Assembly: GCF_021532275.1 (NCBI RefSeq)
Contig: NZ_JACBOT010000024.1
Span: 1 to 64,000 of the forward strand
Source of the DNA: Brevibacterium sp. UCMA 11754
GTDB taxonomy: Bacteria > Actinomycetota > Actinomycetes > Actinomycetales > Brevibacteriaceae
Direction of reading: 5' to 3'
Length of the DNA stretch: 64,000 nucleotides
Part shown: in pieces, positions 24,899 to 34,300 of the stretch
How positions within the stretch are numbered: position 1 is the stretch's first letter
Layout: the number at the start of each line of letters is the position of its first letter
The notes under the pieces: generated by a model
The model's input: only the letters and a program-made list of their open reading frames with translations
What the model was told of the DNA's origin: nothing
The model's database searches: none
Position numbers and translations under genes: made by a program

Positions 24899-26134
24899 TC
24901 ATCGTTCCGCCTGCTCCTGCGCTCCTCCGAGCCGACCGGCGAAGATCATTGTGACCGCGCCGATGACGATCAGCACGGACAGACCCCAGCGGAGCGTGCC
25001 GAGGCTTGCGATGATTCCCACCAGCGGGCTGGTACCCAGGAATCCGACCCTCATGATCCAGTTGACCAGCGTCACTCCTCCGGCTCTGCCCACACCTGGA
25101 ATGTGAGCAGCGGCTCCGAGCGCTCCTGGAACCAGAGTCGCCGATCCGTACCCCATGAGTGCCAGGCCGACCAACAGCTGAACCGGCTCGAAGGCAGTGA
25201 CGACACCGATCCCGCCGAGGCCGATGAGGCCTCCCCCGAGGCGAGCGATCCGGCTGGAGCCGAAGCGCTGGACCAGGAAGTCGCCGCTGAAACGGCCCAG
25301 ACACTGACTGCCGATGACCATGCTGAAGGCGATTCCGGCGGTTGCGGCAGTCACCCCGCTGAACTCAACAGCTGCTATCGCGGACCAGTTGTTCGCAATG
25401 TCCTCCACAGCCGTTCCGCAGATTGCGACGACGGCCAGCGGCAGCGCCACCAGCAGAACCGCACGCTTCGAACTTGGTCGAGCACCGCCCGAAGGCTCGC
25501 TGACATCGGCTGCGACCTCAGCGTCAGCCTCAGCGTCAACGCCCGTTCCTGCCCGCCGTCTGCTCTGGCCAACGTCTCCGATCAGCCTGCGGGCCGACAT
25601 GATCACGATGAAAGTCACCACCGCGATCAGGGCCAGATGGACCCTCATGTCCACGCCGTTCGCGGCGGCAATGGTGGCAGCTGCACCACTGGCGAGACCT
25701 CCGAGACTCCACAGCGCGTGCATCGACGAGAGAATGACGCGCGACAGACTCTCCTGCACCCCGATGCCGACGACGTTCTGCGCCACATCAACAATGGCAT
25801 CGAAGAAGCCGACGAAGAACAGACAGGCGGCCATCATCCAGCCATTGACGGACCACGCTGTGGCGGCCGCGGAGAGTCCCAGGAGAAGAGTGCCTCCAAC
25901 GACGACAGCGTTGGCTCCGAACCGTGAGATGAGGTGCGCCGGGACGACAGAGGAGGCGATGGCGCCGAGGGCGAAGGAAGCGACGACGAGCCCGAACTCC
26001 CAGGAACTCAGCCCCAGTCGCTCGACCAACAGCGGGTACCACGGCAGCAGTGCCGCGAACATGAGGCCGTTGCAGCCGAAGTAGAGACCGACGCCGGCTA
26101 TCGCACGGGCTCCGGAGCTGGGCCGATGGCTCAT
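24899..26134 (-). CDS. MFS transporter
   Basis: 411 residues with about 12 predicted membrane helices in two halves joined by an Ala/Glu/Ser-rich cytoplasmic loop (around residues 185-220). The N-terminal half has the topology of Bmr/ProP-like drug or metabolite exporters, but I see no motif that fixes the substrate. Its ATG overlaps the stop of the upstream NhaD-type gene (ATGA), so the pair is co-translated. Confidence 0.85.
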   Translation of the reverse strand: MSHRPSSGARAIAGVGLYFGCNGLMFAALLPWYPLLVERLGLSSWEFGLVVASFALGAIASSVVPAHLISRFGANAVVVGGTLLLGLSAAATAWSVNGWMMAACLFFVGFFDAIVDVAQNVVGIGVQESLSRVILSSMHALWSLGGLASGAAATIAAANGVDMRVHLALIAVVTFIVIMSARRLIGDVGQSRRRAGTGVDAEADAEVAADVSEPSGGARPSSKRAVLLVALPLAVVAICGTAVEDIANNWSAIAAVEFSGVTAATAGIAFSMVIGSQCLGRFSGDFLVQRFGSSRIARLGGGLIGLGGIGVVTAFEPVQLLVGLALMGYGSATLVPGALGAAAHIPGVGRAGGVTLVNWIMRVGFLGTSPLVGIIASLGTLRWGLSVLIVIGAVTMIFAGRLGGAQEQAER

Positions 26135-27561
26135 TCGCCGGACTCGCTCGTCCGGTCGAACGAGGCCGGTCCTTCCTTCGCTTCACGTCGGCCTGCTCGC
26201 ACATTCAGCCCGGCCCGCCCGAGCACGAGCAGAGTCAGCAGGATCCCGAGGAGTTTCCACCACATGCCATCGGTCATGAACAGCAGCACCATTGCCGCCA
26301 GGATCGGGACCAGGTGGGACATCGACCACCCGACATAGCCTCCGAAACTCGGCATGGCCACGTTCGCCGAGTCCGCAACGGATTTCACCATGAAGTTCGG
26401 CCCATTGCCGATGTAGGTGATCGCCCCACCCATGACTGCGCCCAGGGACACCGCGATCAGCAGAGTCTCTGCAACACCAGCCACCCGGGGCTCCCCCTGC
26501 ACCTGAGATGCCATTTCGAAGAAGGTCACATATGTCGGAGCATTGTCGAGCACCGAGGAGAGGCCACCGGTGAAGACGAACAGAGAGATCTCATTGAGCG
26601 GTATCCGATGCGCGATCTGACCAAGGTAGGCCAGCGCCGGCATCATCGTGAGGAAGATGCCGATGAACAGTGCTCCGACTTCCAGAATCGGGGTCCATGT
26701 GAATTTGTTGAGGTTGAAGCGGGCGCCTCGGTCTCCGAAGAGGAACGATGCGATTGCGGCTGTGAGCATCACGACCTCGCGCCAGGGAACGTACTGCGAC
26801 AGGCTCGCGTGCCCGGATTCGACCGCATGCATGTCGATCGAGGGGATGAAGGCGACGGCGATGATGATGACAGCGAGGAAGGCGAGTCCGCTCGCCCCTC
26901 GCAGTCCCAGCTTGGTGACGTACTCCGCATCCTTCGCCAGCGCCACGGCGGGCTCCTTCGCATACATTCTGCGATCGAGTGCGTAGAAGCTGACCAGGAG
27001 CAGCGAATTGACGAACAGCCAGTACGGCCACAGCCCGAAGGTCCACTCGAAGGGAACCCCGCGCAGCATTCCGAGGAACAGCGGCGGATCGCCCAGAGGG
27101 GTCAGAAGCCCACCGCAGTTGGCCACGATGAAGATCGTGTAGACGACTGTGTGGGTACGGTGCCTGCGGTCCTGGTTGGTGTTGAGGATCGGCCGGATGA
27201 GGAGCATCGCCGCTCCTGTGGTGCCGATGAACGATGCCAGCACTGCGCCGATCGCCAAGAAGATCGTGTTGTTCTTCGGTGTTGCCCTGATATCGCCGAC
27301 GAGGAAGATGCCCCCTGAGGCAACGAACAGGCTGCCGATCAGAACGATGAATTGGAAGTACTCCACCAAGGCGTGGGAAACGGTGGAACCGGCTCCGCCG
27401 ATGACGAACCACACAGCGATCGGCACGCCGAGGACCAAGGCCACTGAGAGTTTGACGAGATTGCGGTCCCAGATCTTCTCGGTGGCCGGGATGAGCGGCA
27501 GGACTGCGACGCAGCCCAACAGCAGAACGAACGGGAGGATACTCCACCAGGCAACAGCCAT
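26131..27561 (-). CDS. NhaD/ion-transporter-superfamily sodium:proton antiporter
   Basis: 476 residues from the ATG at 27561 (MAVAWWSILPF), with AAAGGGA eight bases upstream. The upstream in-frame 30 residues are Arg/Ser-rich and unlikely. There are about 11-12 membrane helices. Conserved stretches GTTGAAMLLIRP and SVLDNAPTYVTF, and later ITYIGNGPNFM, match the arsenite/NhaD/citrate transporter (IT) superfamily. The cation partner is most likely Na+, but specificity is inferred. Confidence 0.85.
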   Translation of the reverse strand: MAVAWWSILPFVLLLGCVAVLPLIPATEKIWDRNLVKLSVALVLGVPIAVWFVIGGAGSTVSHALVEYFQFIVLIGSLFVASGGIFLVGDIRATPKNNTIFLAIGAVLASFIGTTGAAMLLIRPILNTNQDRRHRTHTVVYTIFIVANCGGLLTPLGDPPLFLGMLRGVPFEWTFGLWPYWLFVNSLLLVSFYALDRRMYAKEPAVALAKDAEYVTKLGLRGASGLAFLAVIIIAVAFIPSIDMHAVESGHASLSQYVPWREVVMLTAAIASFLFGDRGARFNLNKFTWTPILEVGALFIGIFLTMMPALAYLGQIAHRIPLNEISLFVFTGGLSSVLDNAPTYVTFFEMASQVQGEPRVAGVAETLLIAVSLGAVMGGAITYIGNGPNFMVKSVADSANVAMPSFGGYVGWSMSHLVPILAAMVLLFMTDGMWWKLLGILLTLLVLGRAGLNVRAGRREAKEGPASFDRTSESGE

Positions 27562-27779
27562 CCGGCGGTCCCTTTCTCCTAACGGTGATGACGAGTTCCA
27601 CCGAGCTCGTCGACGATCGCGTGGCACCACTCTACTGACATCCGGGTCCATTCCCCGCAGTGGCCCACTTCACGGACAGTCGCGTGCTCAACACCATCTC
27701 GGTGGCATACCCTGGGGTGCAGCTCATCGACGTCCCATTCGCGCCGCGTGCCGAATGTCATCCTCAGGAGGAGACTCGC

Positions 27780-29243
27780 TTGTCTCAGAACGCACCATCC
27801 CCCGATGGCAGACTGCACGGTCGAGAACGTGTGAATTCCCGGATCGTCGGAATCTCACTGGCCGCCGCGCTGGGCGGATTCCTCTTCGGCTTCGACACAG
27901 CTGTCATCAACGGAGCCGTCGACGCCCTGGCAGAGGAGTTCGCCCTCAGCGCCGGACTGAAGGGCTTCGCCGTCTCCTCGGCGCTGCTGGCGTGCGCACT
28001 CGGAGCCTGGTTCGCCGGTTCTGTGGCCAATCGCTACGGCAGACTCCCCGTCATGGTCGTCGCGGCGGTCCTGTTCCTCCTCTCTGCCATCGGCTCGGGC
28101 CTGGCCTTCGGCGTCACGGATCTCATCATCTGGCGTATGGTCGGCGGACTCGGCGTAGGCGCTGCCTCCGTCATCGCTCCTGCCTATATCGCCGAGGTGT
28201 CCCCCGCCCGAGTGCGTGGTCGCCTCGGGTCGCTGCAGCAGCTGGCGATCGTGACCGGTATCTTCGCGGCACTCCTGTCGAATGCGCTTCTGGCCTCACT
28301 GTCCGGAGGAGCCGCCGATCCGCTGTGGTTCGGAATCGAGACCTGGCGCTGGATGTTCATGGTCGAGGCACTCCCCGCTCTGGTCTACGGACTCATGGCA
28401 TTGGGGCTTCCGGAATCTCCGCGGTTCCTTGTGGCCCGTGGCAGAGAGGACGAGGCCGCACGAGTTCTGCGTGTCTTCACAGGGGTCACCGACACCGGTT
28501 CCCTCATCGAACGGATCCGCGATTCGATCCGACGGGAGGACAAAGAGTCCTTCAAGGACCTCATCGGCAGACGGTTCGGCCTCAAGCCGATCGTCTGGAT
28601 CGGAATCCTGCTGTCCGTGTTCCAGCAGTTCGTCGGCATCAACGTCATCTTCTACTACTCCACGACGCTGTGGAAGTCGGTCGGATTCGACGAATCCAGT
28701 GCCCTTCTGACCTCGGTCATCACCTCGGTGACGAACATCGTCGTGACGGTCGTGGCGATTCTCCTCGTCGACAAGGTCGGACGTCGGAAGATGCTGCTGG
28801 CCGGTTCGTTCCTGATGGGCACCTCCCTGGCGATGATGGCGGTGTCATTCTCGTTCGCCGAGCTCGCCACCGCCGCCGACGGCACCACCAGCGCCCATTT
28901 GGATGCACCGTGGTCGATCATCGCGCTGATCTCAGCGAATGTGTTCGTCGTCGGATTCGGTGCCACGTGGGGCCCTCTGGTCTGGGTGCTCCTGGGCGAG
29001 ATGTTCCCCAACCGGATCCGTGCCGGTGCCCTGGCTGTGGCTGCTGCGGCCCAGTGGATCGCGAACTTCGCCATTTCGACGACGTTCCCGATCTTCTCCG
29101 ATATCAGCCTGACCTTCGCCTACGGCTTCTACGCCTTCTTCGCGATACTCTCGTTCTTCTTCGTCTGGTGGAAGGTTCCCGAGACGAAGGGAATCGAGCT
29201 GGAGGACATGACCGAAGAGCTCACGGTGCGTCCACGCGATTGA
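27780..29243 (+). CDS. Sugar porter family MFS transporter
   Basis: 487 residues with 12 membrane helices. Sugar-porter signatures are GFDTAVINGA in helix 1, PESPRFLV in the central loop, QQFVGINVIFYYS in helix 7 and the C-terminal PETKG. The start is a TTG at 27780 with a near-perfect AGGAGG eight bases upstream. A longer frame upstream adds 40 unconvincing residues. Probable H+/hexose, pentose or inositol symporter; substrate not determined. Confidence 0.9.
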   Translation: MSQNAPSPDGRLHGRERVNSRIVGISLAAALGGFLFGFDTAVINGAVDALAEEFALSAGLKGFAVSSALLACALGAWFAGSVANRYGRLPVMVVAAVLFLLSAIGSGLAFGVTDLIIWRMVGGLGVGAASVIAPAYIAEVSPARVRGRLGSLQQLAIVTGIFAALLSNALLASLSGGAADPLWFGIETWRWMFMVEALPALVYGLMALGLPESPRFLVARGREDEAARVLRVFTGVTDTGSLIERIRDSIRREDKESFKDLIGRRFGLKPIVWIGILLSVFQQFVGINVIFYYSTTLWKSVGFDESSALLTSVITSVTNIVVTVVAILLVDKVGRRKMLLAGSFLMGTSLAMMAVSFSFAELATAADGTTSAHLDAPWSIIALISANVFVVGFGATWGPLVWVLLGEMFPNRIRAGALAVAAAAQWIANFAISTTFPIFSDISLTFAYGFYAFFAILSFFFVWWKVPETKGIELEDMTEELTVRPRD

Positions 29244-29277
29244 TTCCGCCGAGGCTGTCCCAGGGAGGACTGCCCCG

Positions 29278-29329
29278 GGGAGGGCCGGTCACGCCGAGGT
29301 GGTTCCGGGCAGGACCGGTCAGGCCGTGC
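29278..29329. repeat. Imperfect 22-bp direct repeat spanning the DedA stop
   Basis: GGGGAGGGCCGGTCACGCC (from 29278) and GGGCAGGACCGGTCAGGCC (from 29308) are 30 bp apart. Read on the minus strand, each copy contains a TGA. The copy at 29308 supplies the DedA stop, and the other TGA lies 30 bp further downstream in the same frame. Confidence 0.7.
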
Positions 29330-29819
29330 CGTGGGCGGCGGGCTCGGTCTGCTCGTCCTTCTTCTTCAGCCCGATGAACAGGCCGAGGATGGCCAGGACG
29401 AAGACGGCGCCGAGCCCGATGGTCAGTCCGGGCTCCGCTTGGTAGGCCGTGGCCAGGGCCTTGAAGCCGATGAGGCCGACGGTCGAATAGATCAGGGCCC
29501 ACAGAGACCCGCCGACGACGAGAGCGGGAAGATAGCGGCGATAGCTCATGCCGCTGGTTCCAGCCGCCAGATTGAGCACGGTCTGGACCCCGATCATGAG
29601 GAAGCTCACGGCGATCACCGGTGCCCCGAAACGCTCGATCATCGCTTCGGCTCGGCGGTACTTCGGACCGGACATGATCGTGTCGATGCGTTCGATCTTT
29701 CGAATGCCCTTGCGCGCCAACCGCCCCAGGAGGAAGGTTCCTCCCGCGCGGGCCAGGATGATGCCGAACAGGATGAGCCACGTAACGGCGATGGGAAACG
29801 ACCAGTTCAGCGGGTTCAT
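29319..29819 (-). CDS. DedA/SNARE-associated (VTT-domain) membrane protein
   Basis: 166 residues from the ATG at 29819 (MNPLNWSFPI). Four or more membrane helices with the DedA-type central segment: RFGAPVIAVSFLMIGVQ, then the AAGTSGMSYRRYLPA motif. DedA proteins act as lipid (polyprenyl-phosphate or phospholipid) translocases. The protein is shorter than classical DedA (about 200) and has lost part of the N-terminal region. Twenty-nine further in-frame codons upstream are a Cys/Gln repeat produced by a hexamer repeat and are not part of the protein. Confidence 0.82.
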   Translation of the reverse strand: MNPLNWSFPIAVTWLILFGIILARAGGTFLLGRLARKGIRKIERIDTIMSGPKYRRAEAMIERFGAPVIAVSFLMIGVQTVLNLAAGTSGMSYRRYLPALVVGGSLWALIYSTVGLIGFKALATAYQAEPGLTIGLGAVFVLAILGLFIGLKKKDEQTEPAAHGTA

Positions 29820-29866
29820 CGTGAATCGTCGTCCCTGCAGGCTGCTGCGTCTGGGGCTCCGCTGTC

Positions 29867-29904
29867 GGCACTGGCACCGGCACATGCACTGGCACTGGCA
29901 CTGC
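29867..29904. repeat. Hexamer repeat in the DedA leader
   Basis: About six imperfect copies of ggcact lie 47-85 bp upstream of the DedA start. Read through, they would encode alternating Cys and Gln. They could affect promoter or leader length by slippage. Confidence 0.7.
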
Positions 29905-29936
29905 ACAGATGGTTTCGATTGCTCACGCCACGATTG

Positions 29937-29973
29937 TACGCCAGGTGAGGTTAGTCTTCCCTCACCTGGCGTA
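29937..29973. terminator. Perfect 14-bp hairpin after the amidohydrolase gene
   Basis: TACGCCAGGTGAGG pairs exactly with CCTCACCTGGCGTA around a nine-base loop. It lies between the amidohydrolase stop and the DedA leader. There is no U-run, so it could be a terminator or an operator. Confidence 0.65.
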
Positions 29974-30011
29974 CTCTCCCGCTGTCGTGCTCAGGCGTTC
30001 GGCCGGGCTCC

Positions 30012-31226
30012 TCAGATGAGGTCGCCACCCAAATGCACTGAGCTCACTCGCGACTCGATTCCCCTGACATCTTCGGTGCTGAGGTCACCGTCGACGACCA
30101 CGAGGTCGGCGAGCGCCCCCTCAGCGATCCGGCCGATGTTGTCGTGGCCCAGCAGTTCGGCTGCGACGGAGGTCCCTGCTGCCAGCGCTTCGGTGGTGGA
30201 GAGGCCGACGCCGGCGAGGAGACTGATCTCTTCGAGGTTCTCACCGTGCGGGCCGACACCGGCATCGGTGCCCATCGCGATCGTCACCCCCGCCTCGTGG
30301 GCCCTCGTGATCGACTCCTGGTGCGCCTCGATCACGGAGTGGGCCTTGTCGACCACGGACTGGGGCAGAGCCGATCCGGCCTCGGCGGCCTTGATCACCG
30401 CCTGCGGTGCCTGCAGGGTCGGGACCAGGAAGGTGCCGTTTTCGAGCATGAGATCGATGGCTTCGTCATCAAGGTAGATGCCGTGTTCGATGGAGCGCAC
30501 TCCCGCGCGGACAGCATTCTTGATTCCCGGTGCGCCCTGCGCATGGGACATGACGTGCGCGCCCTGGGCAGCCGCCTCGGCGACGATGACTGCGATCTCC
30601 GCCTCGGTGAACTGGGAGTGCCGGGGATCATCACGCGGCGAGAGCACGCCTCCTGTCGAGCAGATCTTGATGTGATCGGCTCCGGCACGCAGCAGCTCAC
30701 GGGTCTTGCGCTGGACTCCTTCGAGACCATCGGCCACGCCCGAGGGCCGGCCGGGGTGTGGGGCTAAGAATGGCGAATCGGCCCCCGAGACCAGGTGGAA
30801 GTCACCATGCCCGCCCGTCTGGGACATGATGTTCACCGCAATCGACATCCGTGGCCCACGAACGATGCCCGTCTCGACGGCGACCTTCGCGCCGAGGTCG
30901 GTGCCACCGGCATCGCGCACGGTGGTCACTCCGCCCTTGAGCGTCTTCTCCATATTGTCGACGGAGTTGTAGAACTGCAGCGAGAACGGATCATGGAATG
31001 ACGAGGAGTTGCTGGCCCCCGTGCTCATCAGGTGCACGTGGCAGTCGATGACGCCGGGAATGATCGTCTTGCCTGCACAGTCGACATAGGTGCCTCCGGC
31101 ATCGTGTGAGCCCTGTCCGCCCTCGGTGACCGAGGAGATCGCTCCCCCATCGACGACGATGTCTCGCAGCCCCGGAAGGAACCTGGTTCCGTCGAAGACC
31201 TTGGCGTTTTTGAAGACTGTGACCAT
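30012..31226 (-). CDS. Metal-dependent amidohydrolase (imidazolonepropionase/prolidase-like)
   Basis: 404 residues from the ATG at 31226, with AGGAG eight bases upstream. Amidohydrolase barrel signatures: VIDCHVHL (metal HxH), SHAQG, IEHGIYLDD and the catalytic Asp in GTDAGVGPHGEN. This group includes imidazolonepropionase-like and Xaa-Pro or aryl dipeptidases, so an amide- or peptide-cleaving role is likely. It diverges from the Pls-like gene across a 144-bp spacer and could share its regulation. Confidence 0.87.
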   Translation of the reverse strand: MVTVFKNAKVFDGTRFLPGLRDIVVDGGAISSVTEGGQGSHDAGGTYVDCAGKTIIPGVIDCHVHLMSTGASNSSSFHDPFSLQFYNSVDNMEKTLKGGVTTVRDAGGTDLGAKVAVETGIVRGPRMSIAVNIMSQTGGHGDFHLVSGADSPFLAPHPGRPSGVADGLEGVQRKTRELLRAGADHIKICSTGGVLSPRDDPRHSQFTEAEIAVIVAEAAAQGAHVMSHAQGAPGIKNAVRAGVRSIEHGIYLDDEAIDLMLENGTFLVPTLQAPQAVIKAAEAGSALPQSVVDKAHSVIEAHQESITRAHEAGVTIAMGTDAGVGPHGENLEEISLLAGVGLSTTEALAAGTSVAAELLGHDNIGRIAEGALADLVVVDGDLSTEDVRGIESRVSSVHLGGDLI

Positions 31227-31330
31227 TGGCGTTCTCCTCATCATTGAAAATAGTGCGGGTGGATTAAGGATAATGAAGTGCCTGCACCATAGTGAAGAGG
31301 CTCACTGTCCGAGATGCCATCACCGCCCTG

Positions 31331-31360
31331 TTCACATTCGAGACACCTTGCCGATATATA
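31331..31360 (+). promoter_or_regulatory. Possible leaderless promoter of the Pls-like gene
   Basis: TTCACA (31331-31336), an 18-bp spacer and TATATA (31355-31360) lie so that transcription would start within a few bases of the GTG at 31371. That suggests a leaderless mRNA, and no ribosome site is visible for that start. Confidence 0.4.
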
Positions 31361-31370
31361 GTCTTGGTCG

Positions 31371-34300
31371 GTGACTGGCGGCACGCACGCCGTCGTCCAT
31401 CTCCAGCCCCGATCCGGAAGTCCTGTGACCATACATTCGGCCCAATTCCCCGCAACTTCGCGACCACGCGAGGACCGCACACTCATCGACGTCCTCCTCG
31501 AGGTTGCAGGCGCACACGGTGATCAGCCCGCAATCGATGACGGGCGCGGCGTCCTCAGCTATTCCGAACTGATCGTCGAGATCCGTGATCTCGCTCTCGA
31601 ATTGGCCGCTGCCGGCATCGGGCCGGGAGACAAGGTCGGCATCCGAGTGCCGTCCGGCTCCGCCGATCTCTACGTCTCCATCCTGGCCACGATGATGCTC
31701 GGCGCTGCATACGTTCCCGTCGACGTCGACGATCCCGATGAGCGTGCACACACAGTCTTCACCGAGGCGGCTGTCACAGGCGTCATCACCGCCGACCGAG
31801 CGATCGAGTCGCGAACCGATCGGGGTCCGCTCGCACGATCTGAGCTGCGTCGCCCGACCCCCGATGATGACTGCTGGGTCATCTTCACCTCCGGATCGAC
31901 GGGCAAGCCGAAGGGCGTGGCAGTCTCCCACCGCAGTGCGGCCGCATTCGTCGACGCCGAGGCGGCGATGTTCTGTCAGGAGGAGCCGCTGGGACCCGGA
32001 GATCGAGTGCTGGCCGGTCTGTCCGTGGCCTTCGACGCCAGCTGTGAGGAGATGTGGCTGGCCTGGCGACACGGCGCCTGTCTGGTCCCGGCACCCCGTG
32101 CCCTTGTGAAGTCCGGAATGGACCTGGGCCCGTGGCTGTCCTCACGTGGCATCACCGTCGTCTCGACCGTTCCCACCCTCGCAGCGCTGTGGCCCGCCGA
32201 CAGTCTCGATGCCGTGCGTCTCCTCATCTTCGGCGGTGAGGCATGTCCGCCCGAACTCGGACGCAGGCTCAGCGATGAGAGCCGCGAAGTCTGGAACACC
32301 TATGGCCCCACCGAGGCGACCGTGGTGGCCTGCGGGGCACAACTCGATGGCTCCGAGCCTGTTCGGATCGGACTGCCCCTGGACGGCTGGTCCCTGGCCG
32401 TCGTCGATGCGGCAGGCATCCCGGTCGCTGACGGCCAGACCGGTGAGCTCATCATCGGCGGGATCGGTCTGGCCCGCTACCTGGACCCGGCCAAGGACGC
32501 CGAGAAGTACGCTCCGATGCCGACCCTCGGCTGGGACCGGGCCTACCGTTCGGGCGATCTCGTCATCAGCGACCCCGAGGGATTGATCTTCGTCGGCCGA
32601 GCCGATGAGCAGATCAAGCTCGCCGGCCGTCGCATCGAGCTCGGTGAGATCGATGCCGCTCTCCAGGCCCTGCCCGATGTCGAAGGTGCTGCGGCCGCAG
32701 TGAAGCAGACTCCGGCGGGCTCGGACATCCTCGTCGGCTACATCGCGTCGAGTACACCGAAGCCCGAGGACCGCATCTCCGAATGGGAACAGGCGCTGCG
32801 AGCCGAGCTGCCTGCGGCTCTTGTGCCACGGCTGACGCTCATCGACGAACTTCCGACGAAGACCTCCGGTAAGGTCGATCGCAACGCACTGCTGTGGCCG
32901 ATGGGCGATGGCGCCGAGACCGAGGACAGCTCCGAGACCTTCGAGCCCGAGGTCGAGTGGATCGCCGAACAGTGGTCGGCAGTGCTCGGATCACGGCCGG
33001 GATCGGACAGCGACTTCTTCACCTCTGGCGGCGGCTCACTGGCAGCTGCGCAGATGGTCTCCCGACTGAGGACCCAGCATCCCAGCGTCACCGTCGGCGA
33101 CATCTATGCCCACCCGCGCTTCGGCGCACTCGCGAACCTGTGCCGCGCCGACGACGGAGCCGCGGCGGGCGCCGGTCGCCCGAAGCGGACGATCACTCGG
33201 ACGTCACGGGGGATGCAGGCCTTCCAGACTCTGCTCGCGGTGCCGGTCCACATCCTCGGCGGGGTCAGGTGGGTCGTCATTGCGATGGTCCTCGCGAATC
33301 TCGGCAGCAGCCTCGGCGCGGATCTCCCTGTCACCCCCTGGCCTGTGGTCATCACCCTGTTCCTCGTCTTCGTCACCGCGTGGGGCCGTATGCTCATCTC
33401 CGCCGGCGCCGCGCGCGCACTCATGCTCGGTATTCGTCCGGGTGACTATCCGCGGTCGGGGTGGGTGCATAAGCGCCTGTGGCTGGCCGAGCACATCGCC
33501 GATCTCGCGGCGGCCGTCTCGGTAGCCAGCGCCCCCTGGGTGACCTGGTACGCCAAGCTCCTGGGCAACCGGATCGGCTCCGATGCCGATCTGCACTCGG
33601 CTCCCCCGGTGACCGGTTTCCTGACCGTGGGCGAGGGCGCCGCGATCGAGCCGGAGGTCGATCTCAAGGGCTGGTGGGTCGACGGTGACCTGCTGCGCAT
33701 CGGCACGATCGACGTGGGCTCCAACGTGACGATCGGAGCTCGTTCCACACTGATGCCGGGCACTCGAATCGGTGAAGGCGCACTGGTCGAAGCCGGATCG
33801 GCTGTGACCGGCAAGGTGCGCCGGAACCAGATCTACTCCGGTTCCCCCGCTGTCCGGATCGGCAAGGCCAAGAAGAGCTGGCCCGCTCCACCGCCTCGCC
33901 GTCGGCTGCCCTTCCTGCTCTATGCTGTGGGCTCTCAGCTCAACGCGGCTCTGCCCTATCTGGCTGCCGTGCCGGGCATTGCGCTGATGATTGCGGTCTC
34001 AGGCATCGGCGTCGTCGAGTCCCCGTTGCTCGTTCTCGCCTGGTCCCCTCTCATCGCCTGCATCTGGTTCGTCTGCACCGCCCTGTTCATCCTCGTGTCG
34101 GTGCGGCTGCTGGCCATCGGAATGAAGGAGGGAGAGTTCCCGGTCCGTTCTGCTCACGGCTACCGTATCTGGGCCACGGAGCGCCTCCTCGACTTGGCCC
34201 GTGATCTCCTCTTCCCTCTCTATGCCTCGATGCTCACCCCGTGGTGGCTGCGACTGCTCGGAGCGAAGGTGGGGCCGGGCACCGAGATCTCAACGGTGGT

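Noticed and set aside
24808..24900. Possible CRISPR array
   Set aside because: The copies are directly tandem with no spacers, and there are no cas genes in the window.
29820..29906. N-terminal Cys/Gln-rich extension of the DedA protein
   Set aside because: It is encoded by a hexamer repeat; the DedA family start fits the ATG at 29819.
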